Part shown: positions 43,805 through 53,219 of the stretch, in pieces | How positions within the stretch are numbered: position 1 is the stretch's first letter | How the letters are laid out: each line of letters opens with the position of its first letter | Source: Streptomyces melanogenes | Lineage (GTDB): Bacteria; Actinomycetota; Actinomycetes; Streptomycetales; Streptomycetaceae | NCBI RefSeq assembly: GCF_014649795.1 | Contig: NZ_BMTS01000009.1 | Coordinates: 1-64,000, forward strand | Reading direction: 5' to 3' | Length of the DNA stretch: 64,000 bases | Made by a program: the position numbers and the translations under genes | The notes under the pieces: model-generated | The model's database searches: none | What the model was told of the DNA's origin: nothing | What the model saw: the letters and a program-made list of their open reading frames with translations, nothing else

Positions 43805-44641
43805 TCAGACGTCCCGGCTGTTCAGCGCGGCGAACGCGCCGCCGAGCGCGGCGGCCGTCACGGCGCCCAGGATCAGCAGCGGCGTCCAGCCGGTCGGGCC
43901 CGAGTCGCTCACCGACGAGCCGTAGAACACGGCCAGTTGGCTGGGGATCGAGTACTCGAACAGGGCCTGGCGCACGCCTTCGAGCGACGGCGCGAACATG
44001 AACAGCGCGAGCACCAGCGGCAGCAGCACCACGCCGATCATGACGGTGATCGCGCCGGCCGAGTGCCGGATCAGCGCGCCGACCGCCAGCGAGAGCAGGC
44101 CGAGCGTCGAGACGTAGAGGCTGACGCCGATCGTCGCCTTGAACAGCTGGGAGCCGGTCGGCTGCTCGGCGGAGCTCACCATCCCCATCTGCAGCATCGC
44201 CACCAGGCCGGTGCAGAGCGTCACGATGACGAAGGACAGCAGGAAGAAGACGACCGACTTGGCGGCGAGGATCCGGGCCCGGCTGGGGCACGCGGTCAGC
44301 GTCGTGCGGATCATCCCCGTGCCGTACTCGGAGGCGATGGTCAGCACGCCGAGCGTGATCACGCAGATCGAGCCGAGCAGCACGCCGTAGAAGCCGAGGC
44401 TGAGCAGCGGGGTGTCGCCCATGTGCGCGTCGGAGGCGTTGACCGCGACCGCCGCGAGCAGCCCGATGCCGAGCACGAGCAGGATGAGCACGCCCAGCGT
44501 CCACATCGTGGAGCGCACCGAGCGGATCTTGGTCCACTCGGAGGCGAGCGCGTCGCCGAGGCTGGCGGGCCGCACCGGGATCGGCGAGGTGTACGTCCCG
44601 AGGGGCGCACCCGGTGCCTGCTGCTGGTAGGGGGTGGTCAT
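43805..44641 (-). CDS. ABC-2 type transporter permease, second pair (278 aa)
   Basis: Pro/Gln-rich cytoplasmic head, then SEWTKIRSVRSTMWTLGVLI, the usual opening of this permease family, and about six membrane helices ending FAALNSRDV. Its ATG overlaps the ATPase stop (ATGA). It forms an exporter with the ATPase encoded upstream. The substrate is unknown. It resembles the permease at 45954-46733. Confidence 0.88.
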   Translation of the reverse strand: MTTPYQQQAPGAPLGTYTSPIPVRPASLGDALASEWTKIRSVRSTMWTLGVLILLVLGIGLLAAVAVNASDAHMGDTPLLSLGFYGVLLGSICVITLGVLTIASEYGTGMIRTTLTACPSRARILAAKSVVFFLLSFVIVTLCTGLVAMLQMGMVSSAEQPTGSQLFKATIGVSLYVSTLGLLSLAVGALIRHSAGAITVMIGVVLLPLVLALFMFAPSLEGVRQALFEYSIPSQLAVFYGSSVSDSGPTGWTPLLILGAVTAAALGGAFAALNSRDV

Positions 44642-45807
44642 CGGGCGTCCTCGGGCTTGGTCAGGGCGGGGGCGGGCGCGGCCGCGGGCGGGGCGGCCGG
44701 GGGAGCGGGCTGCGGGGCCGCGGCCGGGGCCTGGGGCACGGGCGGGGCCGCCGGGGCCTGGGGGGCCTGCGGGGCCGTGTACGGGTTCGCTCCGGGCGGC
44801 GGCGGGGCGTACCAGCCCTGCGTCGGCACCTCGGGGATCGCCGGCGGCGGCTGGTACCCGGGCGGCATCGGCTGCATCAGACCGGCCTTCTGGTCGGCCG
44901 TGGAGCGGTAGTCCACCGCGCCCTGCGTCATCCGCATGTACGCCTCTTCCAGCGAGGCCTGGTGCGGGGAGAGCTCCCACAGGCGGACGTCCGCGCCGTG
45001 CGCGAGGTCGCTGATGCGGGGCAGGGCGAGGCCGGTCACCCGCAGGGCGCCGTCCGGCTCCGGCATGACCTGGCCGCCGGCCTCGGTCAGCGCGGCCGTC
45101 AGCTTCTCCCGGCCGGCGGGCTCGGGGGTGCGCACGCGCGCGAAGTCGGCGGAGTTGTGGGAGATGAAGTCCTTGACGCTCATGTCGGCGAGCAGCTGGC
45201 CGCGGCCGATCACGATGAGGTGGTCGGCGGTCAGCGCCATCTCGCTCATCAGGTGCGAGGAGACGAAGACGGTCCGGCCCTCGGCGGCGAGCTGCTTCAT
45301 GAGGTTGCGCACCCACAGGATGCCCTCGGGGTCGAGGCCGTTGACCGGCTCGTCGAAGAGCAGTACCTGCGGGTCGCCGAGGAGGGCCGCGGCGATGCCG
45401 AGCCGCTGGCCCATGCCGAGCGAGAACCCCTTGGAGCGCTTGCCCGCGACCTCCTGGAGGCCGACGACCCCGAGCACCTCGTCGACCCGGCGGGCCGGGA
45501 TGCCGGAGAGCTGGGCGAGCGAGAGCAGGTGGTTGCGGGCGCTGCGGCCGCCGTGCACGGCCTTGGCGTCGAGCAGCGCGCCGACCTGGCGGGGCGCGTT
45601 GGGGAGCGTACGGAAGGGGTGGCCGCCGATGGTGACATGGCCGGAAGTGGGCTGGTCAAGGCCGAGGATCATGCGCATGGTCGTCGACTTGCCGGAGCCG
45701 TTGGGCCCCAGGAAGCCGGTGACGGCGCCGGGCCTCACCTGGAAGGAAAGGTTGTACACGGCTGTCTTGGCGCCGTAGCGCTTCGTCAGGCCGACTGCCT
45801 CGATCAT
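44638..45807 (-). CDS. ABC transporter ATP-binding protein, second pair (389 aa)
   Basis: Walker A GPNGSGKST (about 34-42), signature FSLGMGQRLGIAAALLG, Walker B VLLFDEPVNGLDP, then the H-loop (VSSHLMSEM). After about residue 300 the protein adds a Pro/Ala/Gln-rich tail of ~85 residues (PPGYQPPPAIPEVPTQGWYA) not present in the paralogue at 46737-47765. ATG at 45807 follows GGAG. Drug- or peptide-export type, but the substrate cannot be inferred. Confidence 0.9.
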   Translation of the reverse strand: MIEAVGLTKRYGAKTAVYNLSFQVRPGAVTGFLGPNGSGKSTTMRMILGLDQPTSGHVTIGGHPFRTLPNAPRQVGALLDAKAVHGGRSARNHLLSLAQLSGIPARRVDEVLGVVGLQEVAGKRSKGFSLGMGQRLGIAAALLGDPQVLLFDEPVNGLDPEGILWVRNLMKQLAAEGRTVFVSSHLMSEMALTADHLIVIGRGQLLADMSVKDFISHNSADFARVRTPEPAGREKLTAALTEAGGQVMPEPDGALRVTGLALPRISDLAHGADVRLWELSPHQASLEEAYMRMTQGAVDYRSTADQKAGLMQPMPPGYQPPPAIPEVPTQGWYAPPPPGANPYTAPQAPQAPAAPPVPQAPAAAPQPAPPAAPPAAAPAPALTKPEDAR

Positions 45808-45953
45808 TCTCCAGCCCCATCGACGGTGTAGGTCGTCGGGGCGGTGGCGGATCGCCAGGGTGCCCCCGTATGAGTGAGGAGCTTATCGAGGACTTTACGG
45901 TTCCGGCCAAGCGATGAGATGTGCGTTACGTAGGCGTTTGTCCGGTATATGGA

Positions 45954-46733
45954 CTAGGCGTCGCGCTTCTTCAGGACCAGGTAGCCGCCCACGAGCGCCA
46001 CGATCACCCACAGCGCCATGATCCCGAGTCCGGCCCACGGGCCGTACGGCGGCGGCTCGCTGTTCATCGCGTTCGGGACCACCTGCATGATCTTGGAGCC
46101 CGCCTGGTCGGGGAAGTAGCGGGCCACCTTCTTGGCGCCCGGCACCGCCGACAGGATCTGCGAGATCAGGAAGAAGAACGGCATCAGGATGCCGAGCGAG
46201 AGCATCGAGCTGCGCAGCATCGTGGCCACGCCCATCGAGAAGAGCGCGATCAGCGCCATGTAGAGGCCCGCCCCGAAGACCGCCCGCAGCACGTTGGGCT
46301 CGCCGATGGTGGTGCGGTGCGGGCCGAGCAGCGCCTGGCCGAGGAAGAACGAGAGGAAGCTGGTCGCCATGCCCACGACCAGCGCGAGCGCGGTGGCGAC
46401 CAGGAGCTTGGAGAAGAGGAACGTGGCCCGCTGCGGCACGGCGGCGAGCGAGGTGCGGATCATGCCCGAGCTGTACTCGGTGCCGACCACCAGGACGCCG
46501 AACACCACCATCGCCAGCTGGCCCAGCACCATCCCGGAGAAGCTGATGAAGGTCGGGTCGAAGGTCAGCCGCTCGGCCGGCTTGAGGTCGTCGAACTGCG
46601 ACTTCATCAGCGCGCACAGGGCCGCGCTCACCGCGACCGTGACGACGAGCGCGCTGACCAGCGTCCAGGAGGTGGAGGAGACCGTACGGATCTTGGTCCA
46701 CTCGGACTTGAGGACCGCGGGTACCGATGCCAT
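45954..46733 (-). CDS. ABC-2 type transporter permease, first pair (259 aa)
   Basis: Six hydrophobic segments. It begins MASVPAVLKSEWTKIRTVSS and ends GYLVLKKRDA. Paired with the ATPase just upstream (3-bp gap). Paralogous to 43805-44641, sharing the SEWTKIR opening and GTEYSSGMIRTSLAAVP versus the second protein's EYGTGMIRTTLTACP. Confidence 0.88.
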   Translation of the reverse strand: MASVPAVLKSEWTKIRTVSSTSWTLVSALVVTVAVSAALCALMKSQFDDLKPAERLTFDPTFISFSGMVLGQLAMVVFGVLVVGTEYSSGMIRTSLAAVPQRATFLFSKLLVATALALVVGMATSFLSFFLGQALLGPHRTTIGEPNVLRAVFGAGLYMALIALFSMGVATMLRSSMLSLGILMPFFFLISQILSAVPGAKKVARYFPDQAGSKIMQVVPNAMNSEPPPYGPWAGLGIMALWVIVALVGGYLVLKKRDA

Positions 46734-46736
46734 GGG

Positions 46737-47765
46737 TCAGACCCCTTCGCCGTCGGACGCCGAGCGCTCGGCCGTGACGTTCCCGGCCGGGCCCTGGGCC
46801 TTCGCCCGGTAGCTCTCGCCCCAGTTCGCGGCGGGCGCCGGGGGCGGCCCGTGGCCGGTGTCCGAGTGCGCGTGGTACTCCACCGATCCCGCCGTCATCT
46901 GCATGAACGCCTCTTCGAGCGAGGCCTGCTGGCCGGAGAGCTCGTGCAGCACGATCTGGTGCTGGGCGGCCAGTTCACCCAGCCGCTCGATCCTGCCGTT
47001 GTCGACTTCCAGGGCGCCGTCGGCGGTCTGGGTCACGGTGATCCCGTTACGCGCCAGTACGTCGAGCAGGTGTTCCCATTGCGGTGAGCGCAGCCGTACG
47101 AAACTCCGCGAATTCTGCCGGATGAAATCCGCCATCGATGTATCGGCGAGCAGTCGGCCCTGGCCGATGACGATCAAATGATCCGCCGTCAGCGCCATTT
47201 CGCTCATCAGGTGAGACGAGACGAAGATCGTTCTGCCCTCCGCCGCGAGGGCTTTCATGAGATTGCGGATCCAGTGAATTCCCTCGGGGTCCAGACCATT
47301 GACGGGTTCGTCGAACATCAGGATCTCGGGGTCGCCGAGCAGCGCGGAGGCGATTCCGAGCCGCTGGCCCATGCCGAGCGAGAACCCCTTCGACTTCTTC
47401 TTCGCCACGGCCGTCAGACCCACCGTGTCCAGCACCTCCGCGACCCGCCGCTCCGGGATCCGGTTCGACTGGGCGAGACACAGCAGGTTGTTGTACGCGC
47501 TGCGGCCGCCGTGCATCGACTTGGCGTCCAGGAGCGCGCCGATGTACTTCAGCGGCTCGTCGAGGTCCCGGTAGTGCCGGCCGTCGATGCGCACGCTGCC
47601 GCTGGTCGGGTTGTCGAGATCGAGCATCATCCGCATGGTGGTGGACTTGCCGGCGCCGTTGGGTCCCAGGAACCCGGTCACCACACCCGGTCTGACCTGG
47701 AACGACAGGTCGTCGACCGCGGTCTTGGAACCGAAGCGCTTGGTGAGACCGGCTAGCTCGATCAT
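46737..47765 (-). CDS. ABC transporter ATP-binding protein, first pair (342 aa)
   Basis: Walker A GPNGAGKST, signature FSLGMGQRLGIASALLGD, Walker B ILMFDEPVNGLDP. Closely similar to 44638-45807 along the ATPase domain, which points to duplication of the whole ATPase-permease unit. The ATG lies 6 nt after TAGCGT, so a leaderless mRNA is likely for the four-gene set, at least for this first pair. Confidence 0.9.
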   Translation of the reverse strand: MIELAGLTKRFGSKTAVDDLSFQVRPGVVTGFLGPNGAGKSTTMRMMLDLDNPTSGSVRIDGRHYRDLDEPLKYIGALLDAKSMHGGRSAYNNLLCLAQSNRIPERRVAEVLDTVGLTAVAKKKSKGFSLGMGQRLGIASALLGDPEILMFDEPVNGLDPEGIHWIRNLMKALAAEGRTIFVSSHLMSEMALTADHLIVIGQGRLLADTSMADFIRQNSRSFVRLRSPQWEHLLDVLARNGITVTQTADGALEVDNGRIERLGELAAQHQIVLHELSGQQASLEEAFMQMTAGSVEYHAHSDTGHGPPPAPAANWGESYRAKAQGPAGNVTAERSASDGEGV

Positions 47766-47771
47766 GTCGCC

Positions 47772-47777
47772 ACGCTA
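47772..47777 (-). promoter_or_regulatory. -10 hexamer TAGCGT for the first ABC pair, probable leaderless start
   Basis: Minus-strand TAGCGT, GGCGAC, ATG. It begins 11 bp after the filP terminator hairpin. Confidence 0.5.
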
Positions 47778-47788
47778 AAGGCGGACAA

Positions 47789-47818
47789 AGCCCCCCGCCA
47801 CCGGAGTGGCGAGGGGCT
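47789..47818 (-). terminator. filP terminator
   Basis: AGCCCC/GGGGCT outer and CGCCAC/GTGGCG inner stems with a CGGA loop (47789-47818), followed on the minus strand by TTTGTCC. It lies 51 bp after the filP stop. Confidence 0.82.
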
Positions 47819-47869
47819 CTCGACCGTGCGAACGCAGCCCACGGGGGAGGAGCTGCGGTCCCGACGGGA

Positions 47870-48808
47870 CTAGCGGGACTGCTGCGCCGGAACGCCGCGC
47901 GAGACGGGCTCGTCGTCGACCGGGGAGCCGGCCGCCGCGACCGCCGCACCCGTCAGGGTGGCCAGCATCTCGCGGACGTTGGTCAGCTGCGCGTTGATCG
48001 AGTCGCGGCGGTTGGTGAGCGCCGCCAGCTCGCGCTCGGATTCCGAACGGATGCGGTCGGCCTTGGCGTTGGCGTCCGCCACGATGTCCTCGGCCTGGCG
48101 CTGGGCCGTCTCGACCGTCTGACGGGCCCGGCGCTCCGCGTCCGTACGCAGCTTCTCGGCCTCCAGGCGCAGCTGCTCGGCGCGGTGCTCGATCTCGGCG
48201 AGACGCTTCTCCGCCTTGGCCTGACGCGAGGCCAGGTCGCGCTCGGACTGCTCGCGGCGCTTGGCGAGGTTCGTCTCGAAGTCGGCCGCCGCCTGCGCGG
48301 CCTTGGCGCGGGTCTCCTCGAAGAGGGCGTCCGCTTCCTCGCGCTTGGACTGCGCGTCCTTCTGCGCCTCGGAGCGCAGCGTGGAGGCGTCACCCTTCGC
48401 CTTCTCGACGATCCGGACGCCCTCGTCCTCCGCCTTGGCCTTGCGCTCGGCGGCGAACGACTCCGCGTCGTTGCGCACCTGCTGGGCCGCCGACTCGGCC
48501 AGCTCGCGGTGCTGTTCGGCAGCGCGGCGGGCCTCCTCGCGCAGGTCCTTCGCCTCTTCCTCGGCGAGACGGAGGATCTTCTCGACCCGGGCACCGAGGC
48601 CCGCGTACGACGGCTCCGCGTCGTTCACCTGGGCCTGGGCGTTCTGCGTTTCGAGGTGCAGTTCCTCGATGCGCTTTTCCAGAGAAGTGATCCGTGCCAG
48701 AGCGCTGTCACGGTCGGCGACGAGCTTGGTAATGCGGTCGTCCACCTGACCGCGGTCGTAACCACGCCGCACGAGCTCGAAGCCGAAGGGGGAGGAAGTG
48801 TCGCTCAT
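47870..48808 (-). CDS. filP: FilP, filament-forming coiled-coil cytoskeletal protein (312 aa)
   Basis: Almost entirely coiled coil: heptad-rich Ala/Glu/Arg/Lys from about residue 20 to 290, with an N-terminal segment FGFELVRRGYDRGQVDDRI resembling the DivIVA start. In S. coelicolor FilP forms a subapical network that gives hyphae stiffness and works with DivIVA and Scy. It lies directly downstream of scy, as in other streptomycetes. Starts at ATG 48808 (MSDTSSPFG). Confidence 0.93.
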   Translation of the reverse strand: MSDTSSPFGFELVRRGYDRGQVDDRITKLVADRDSALARITSLEKRIEELHLETQNAQAQVNDAEPSYAGLGARVEKILRLAEEEAKDLREEARRAAEQHRELAESAAQQVRNDAESFAAERKAKAEDEGVRIVEKAKGDASTLRSEAQKDAQSKREEADALFEETRAKAAQAAADFETNLAKRREQSERDLASRQAKAEKRLAEIEHRAEQLRLEAEKLRTDAERRARQTVETAQRQAEDIVADANAKADRIRSESERELAALTNRRDSINAQLTNVREMLATLTGAAVAAAGSPVDDEPVSRGVPAQQSR

Positions 48809-48877
48809 GGGGTTCCTGTCGAATGAGACCGGTGAGGTGATAGGGGGAATCCTAGGGGCCCAGGCGGCGTGTCATCG

Positions 48878-48883
48878 AGCGTA
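48878..48883 (-). promoter_or_regulatory. Candidate -10 (TACGCT) for filP
   Basis: Minus-strand TACGCT in the 114-bp scy-filP spacer, about 70 nt before the filP start. Suggests filP can be transcribed apart from scy. Confidence 0.4.
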
Positions 48884-48922
48884 TGCCCGTTTGATCTGGA
48901 GAATGTCCAGCCTTTTGAGTGG

Positions 48923-51900
48923 CTAGGCCTCCGAGGACTTGCCACTCGAACGGGTACCCCCGGCAGCCGCACCCGCCTTGGCCGCCTCCTTGCCGCCGGA
49001 GGACGGGGCCTCGAAAGATTCCAACGCCTCAAGTACGTCCTGGACACGGGAGATCTCTGCATTGATGTCCGCGCGGCGCCTGACCAGCACGTCCAGCTCG
49101 CGCTTGCCCTCGTCGACCGTGCGCCGGGCCTCCGCCGCCGCGTCGTCGCGCAGCTTCGTCGCCTCCCGGATCAGCTCGGCCTTCTTGGTCTCCGCCTCCT
49201 TGAGCAGCGCCTCGGCCTTCTTCACGGCCGCGATGCGCACCTTGCTCGCCTCGGAGTTGGCGTCCGAAAGCAGCTCCTTGGCCTTCGCCTCGGCCTGGGT
49301 CGTCTGCTCGGTGGCGGCCGTGACCAGCTTGTCGACGCGCTCGCCCGCCGTCTTCATCTGCTCGGCGCTCTCCCGCCGGGCCCGCTCGTGCAGCTCCTCG
49401 ATCTCCGCCTCGGTCCGCGCGCGCACCTCCTCGGTGCGCTCCCTTATGGCCGTCGCGTCCGCGCGCGCCCCGGCCAGCAGCTCGTCCGCGTCCGTACGGG
49501 ACTTCTCCACCAGGGAGTTGCCCTCCACGGTCGCCTCGGCGACGATCCGCTCGGCCTCCTTGCGGGCCGCGCCGACCATCGTGTCGGCCTGCTCCTCGGC
49601 CAGCGTGGCCGCGAGCAGCGCCTCCTCCTGGGCCTTGGCCATGAGCTGGTCCGCCTGCTCGGCCGCGTCCGCACGGCGCTTGTCGGCGGCCGTGCGCGCC
49701 TCGTCGAGCAGCCGGTCGGCCTCCTCGCGGGCCTCGGTACGGATCTTCTCCGCGGCCTCCTCGGTCCGGGCGCGGCTCTTCTCGGCCTCGGCGCGGATCC
49801 GCTCGGCGGCCTGCTGGGCCGAGCCCACGGTCTCGGCGGCCTCGGCACGCAGCCGCTCCGCCTCCCCGTTGGCCTCGGTGAGCACCTTCTCGGCCTCGCC
49901 GCTCGCCTCCGCGACGAGCTTGTCGGCCTGCTCGGCGGCGTCCGCACGGCGCTTGTCGGCGGCCTTGCGGGCCTCGTCGAGCAGCCGCTCGGACTCCGTA
50001 CGCGCCTCGGTGAGGATCTGCTCGCCCTGCTCGCGGGCGTCCGCGACCGTCTGCTCGGCCTCGGCGGCCGCGGCGCTCAGGACCGAACTCGCGTCCGCGC
50101 GCGCCTCGGTGGTGACCAGCTCCGCGTAGGTGTCGGCCTCGGACGTGGTGCGCTCGGCGTGCGCGGTGGCCTCCGCGAGCAGCCGGTCGTGCTCCGACTG
50201 GCCCTCGTCGTGCAGCTGCTGGGCCTCCGCCACCAGACGCTCGGCCGTGGCCGTCGACTCGGCGGCCAGCCGCTCGGCCTCCGCGGTCGCCTCGGTGACC
50301 AGGCGGTCGGCCTGGCTCGCGGCGTCGTTGCGGATCCGGTTGGCGTCCTCGCGGGCGTCGGCCCGGGTGCGCGAGGCGTCCTGCTCGGACGAGGCCAGCG
50401 CGTCGGAGGCCTCGGTGCGCATCCGCTGCGCGTACTCCGACGCGTCCGAACGGGCCTTCTCCGCCTCGGCGATGGCGTCCGCGACGGTCCGCTCGGCCAG
50501 CTCCCTGGCGGCCTCCGAGTCCTCCTGCGCCCGGGTGCGGACGCGCTGGGCGTCCTCGGCGGCGCGCTCGCGCTCGGCGTGCGCGTCGGCGCGGACCCGG
50601 TCCGCCTCCTCCTGCGCCTCCGTCTTCGTACGCTCCGCCACGTGCTCGGCCGTCGAGCGCAGCCCGGCGATCTCCTGCTCGGCCTCCTCGCGCAGCCCCG
50701 ACACCGAGTCCCGCACCTGCTGGGCGGTCTGCTCGGCCGCCGCCACCAGCTCGGTGGCGCGCCGGTCGGCCTCCTCGCCGAGCCGCTGCGCCTCGGCCTG
50801 CGCCTCCTCCACCCGCTTGCGGGCGGAGGCGAGCAGCTCCTCGCTCTGCTCGCGGGCCTGCGCCCGCTCCGAATCCGCCTCGGTACGCGCCGAGTCCAGC
50901 GTCTCCTCGGCCTCGCGGCGCCGGCGCGCGGCCTCCTCCTGGGCGGCGGCCAGCGCCTCGGCGGCCTCGGCCCCCACCCGCTCGGCGGCGGCCGCGGCCT
51001 CCGCGCGCATCCGGTCGGCGGTCTCCTGCGCCTCGGACTTGAGCCGCTCGGCCTCCGCTGCCGCCTCGGACCGCAGCCGTACGGCCGCGCCCTCCGCCTC
51101 GGCACGGGCGGTCGAGGCGTCGGCGGCGGCCTCGGTGCGCAGCCGCTCGGCCTCCTGCTCGGCCTGCGCCTGGAGCGTACGGACCCGCTCGGCGGCCTCG
51201 GTGCGCAGCCGCTCGGTCTCCTCGGCGGCCTCGCGCCGGATCCGCTCGCTCTCGCCGCGCGCCTCGGTCAGCGCCTGCTCGGCGGAGGCGTGCCGCTGCT
51301 CGGCCTCGGTGTGCAGCCGCGTCAACTCGTCGGCGGCGTCGGCCTGGCGGGCGGCGACGGCCCGCTCGGTCTCCTCGCGCAGCGTGGCGGAGGCCTGCTC
51401 GGCGGCCGTTCGGACCGCCTCGGCCTGCTCCTCGGCCTCGGCCCGCATCCGCTCGGCCTCGGCCCGGGTGCGCTCCAGTGTCTCCTCGGCCTGCTTGCGC
51501 AGCGTCGTGGCGCGCTCCATGGCCTCGGCGCGGACCCGCTCCGACTCGGCCCCGGCCGAGGTGCGCAGCTCCTCCGCGTCGGCCTTCGCCTTGGTCAGCA
51601 GCTCCTCGGCGGTCCTGGCCGCCTCCTCGATCTGCTGGACGCCCTCGCGGCGGGCCTCGCCGCGGATGCGCTCGCCCTCGGCGACCGCCTCGGCCCGCAG
51701 CTGCTCGGCCTCGCCGCGCAGCCGGCGCGCCTCCTCCTGCAGCTCGACCGTCTTGGCCCGGTACTCCTTGGTGTCGTCCTTGGCCGCGCCCTTGAGCTGG
51801 TCGGCCTGCTCCTCGGCCTGCGAGCGCAGCCGGTCCGCCTCGGCGTCGGCCTCGCGGCGGATCCGCTCGGCCTCCTCGGACGCCTTGCGGGTGGTCTCCT

Positions 51901-53050
51901 GGGCGTCCGCGGACGCCTTGGTGAGCACCTCCTCGGCGGCCCGGGCGGCCTTGGCGAGCTGGGCGGCGGTGTCCTCGGCCGCGCTGGTACGGGCCTTCTC
52001 GGCGGCCTCGGAGACCGTCGCCTCGGCCTTGGCGCGCGCGTCGGCGAGCGCCTGCTCGGCCTCCGACTTCAGCGCCTCGGACTCCTTGGTCGCCTCGGCG
52101 ACGAGCCGGGCGATCTCCGTCTTGGCGGTACGGGTGCGCTGCTCGTTGGCCGACTCGGCGCCGGCGAGCTGCTTGGCCGCCGAGTCCTTCGCCTCGGCCA
52201 GCACCTTCTCGGCCTCGGCCCGCGCCTCGCGCAGTGTCGACTCGGCCTCCTGCATCCGCTGCTCGGCGGCCCGGCTCAGCTCGGCCGCCTGCTGGCGCGC
52301 CTGGTCGGACTCGGCGGTGGTGGACGAGCGCAGCTGCTCGGCGTGGGAGGTGGCCTCCTGGGCCTGCGTGGAGGCGGCGTTAAGCAGCCGCTCGGCGTCC
52401 TTGCGGGCGCGCAGCAGGATCGCTTCGGCTTCCGTACGGGCCGACTCGGCCTCGGAGCCGAGCCGTTGCCGGGTCTCCTCGGCGACCCGGGCGGCCTCCG
52501 CGCGGGCGGCGGCCAGCGCCGCCTCGCTCTCGGCGCGCGACTCCTCCAGCAGGCGCCGGGCCTGCGACTCGGTCCGCGCCCGCAGCTGCTCGGCCCACGC
52601 CACGTTCTCGTTGACGTGCGACTCGACGGTGGCGCGCCGCTCGGCCAGCTCCTGGTCGAGCCGCTGGCGGCGGTTGACCGCCTCCGCGTGCAGCTCGGCC
52701 TGGAGCCGGGCCTGGTGCTCGGCGTGCTCCTGGAGGATGCGCTGGGTCTGTGCACGGGCGTCGCGCAGCTCGCGCTCGGCGTCGTTGCGCAACTGCTCGG
52801 CCTGCATCTGCGCGTTGCGCAGCAGCTGTTCGGCCTGGTAGCCGATGTCCGCGGCGTCGTAGGCAGGACGCGTCGCGAGGTTGCGGCGCGCCTCGTGCAG
52901 CTTGGCGCGCAGCACCTCGACCTGGTAGCCGAGGTCCTCGGCGTGCTGAACGGCCTTCTCCCGCTCGGTCTTCAGCCGGTCCATCTCGGCCTCGAACCGC
53001 GAGAGGTGGTCGTCAGGCCGGTGGCTGTCCTGGCGTTCGTAGCCCCGCAC
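48923..53050 (-). CDS. scy: Scy, polarity-scaffold coiled-coil protein (1375 aa)
   Basis: A very long coiled coil of Ala/Glu/Arg/Thr-rich repeats. The N-terminus (RFEAEMDRLKTEREKAVQHA, about 18-37) is DivIVA-like, and the Scy family has a long-period hendecad/51-residue repeat over most of its length. Scy organises the hyphal tip with DivIVA and FilP and limits branching and septation. GTG start (MRGYERQDSHRP). An antisense open frame of over 1400 codons covers the same DNA but is a codon-bias shadow. Confidence 0.94.
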   Translation of the reverse strand: MRGYERQDSHRPDDHLSRFEAEMDRLKTEREKAVQHAEDLGYQVEVLRAKLHEARRNLATRPAYDAADIGYQAEQLLRNAQMQAEQLRNDAERELRDARAQTQRILQEHAEHQARLQAELHAEAVNRRQRLDQELAERRATVESHVNENVAWAEQLRARTESQARRLLEESRAESEAALAAARAEAARVAEETRQRLGSEAESARTEAEAILLRARKDAERLLNAASTQAQEATSHAEQLRSSTTAESDQARQQAAELSRAAEQRMQEAESTLREARAEAEKVLAEAKDSAAKQLAGAESANEQRTRTAKTEIARLVAEATKESEALKSEAEQALADARAKAEATVSEAAEKARTSAAEDTAAQLAKAARAAEEVLTKASADAQETTRKASEEAERIRREADAEADRLRSQAEEQADQLKGAAKDDTKEYRAKTVELQEEARRLRGEAEQLRAEAVAEGERIRGEARREGVQQIEEAARTAEELLTKAKADAEELRTSAGAESERVRAEAMERATTLRKQAEETLERTRAEAERMRAEAEEQAEAVRTAAEQASATLREETERAVAARQADAADELTRLHTEAEQRHASAEQALTEARGESERIRREAAEETERLRTEAAERVRTLQAQAEQEAERLRTEAAADASTARAEAEGAAVRLRSEAAAEAERLKSEAQETADRMRAEAAAAAERVGAEAAEALAAAQEEAARRRREAEETLDSARTEADSERAQAREQSEELLASARKRVEEAQAEAQRLGEEADRRATELVAAAEQTAQQVRDSVSGLREEAEQEIAGLRSTAEHVAERTKTEAQEEADRVRADAHAERERAAEDAQRVRTRAQEDSEAARELAERTVADAIAEAEKARSDASEYAQRMRTEASDALASSEQDASRTRADAREDANRIRNDAASQADRLVTEATAEAERLAAESTATAERLVAEAQQLHDEGQSEHDRLLAEATAHAERTTSEADTYAELVTTEARADASSVLSAAAAEAEQTVADAREQGEQILTEARTESERLLDEARKAADKRRADAAEQADKLVAEASGEAEKVLTEANGEAERLRAEAAETVGSAQQAAERIRAEAEKSRARTEEAAEKIRTEAREEADRLLDEARTAADKRRADAAEQADQLMAKAQEEALLAATLAEEQADTMVGAARKEAERIVAEATVEGNSLVEKSRTDADELLAGARADATAIRERTEEVRARTEAEIEELHERARRESAEQMKTAGERVDKLVTAATEQTTQAEAKAKELLSDANSEASKVRIAAVKKAEALLKEAETKKAELIREATKLRDDAAAEARRTVDEGKRELDVLVRRRADINAEISRVQDVLEALESFEAPSSGGKEAAKAGAAAGGTRSSGKSSEA

Positions 53051-53219
53051 TGCGCGGTCCCATCCGTCCCCTGGTCGCGAACACTGCCCGTACGAGCACC
53101 GTCCGACGACGGACGGGCCCCCGGTGAATGGTGTCAGATCGACAAGGGGGCGTGGGTCCCAGGCCCCGACCCGACCCCGGCCCGGAACCGCCCACTGTAC
53201 CGGCCCCGGAATCCCGGGG

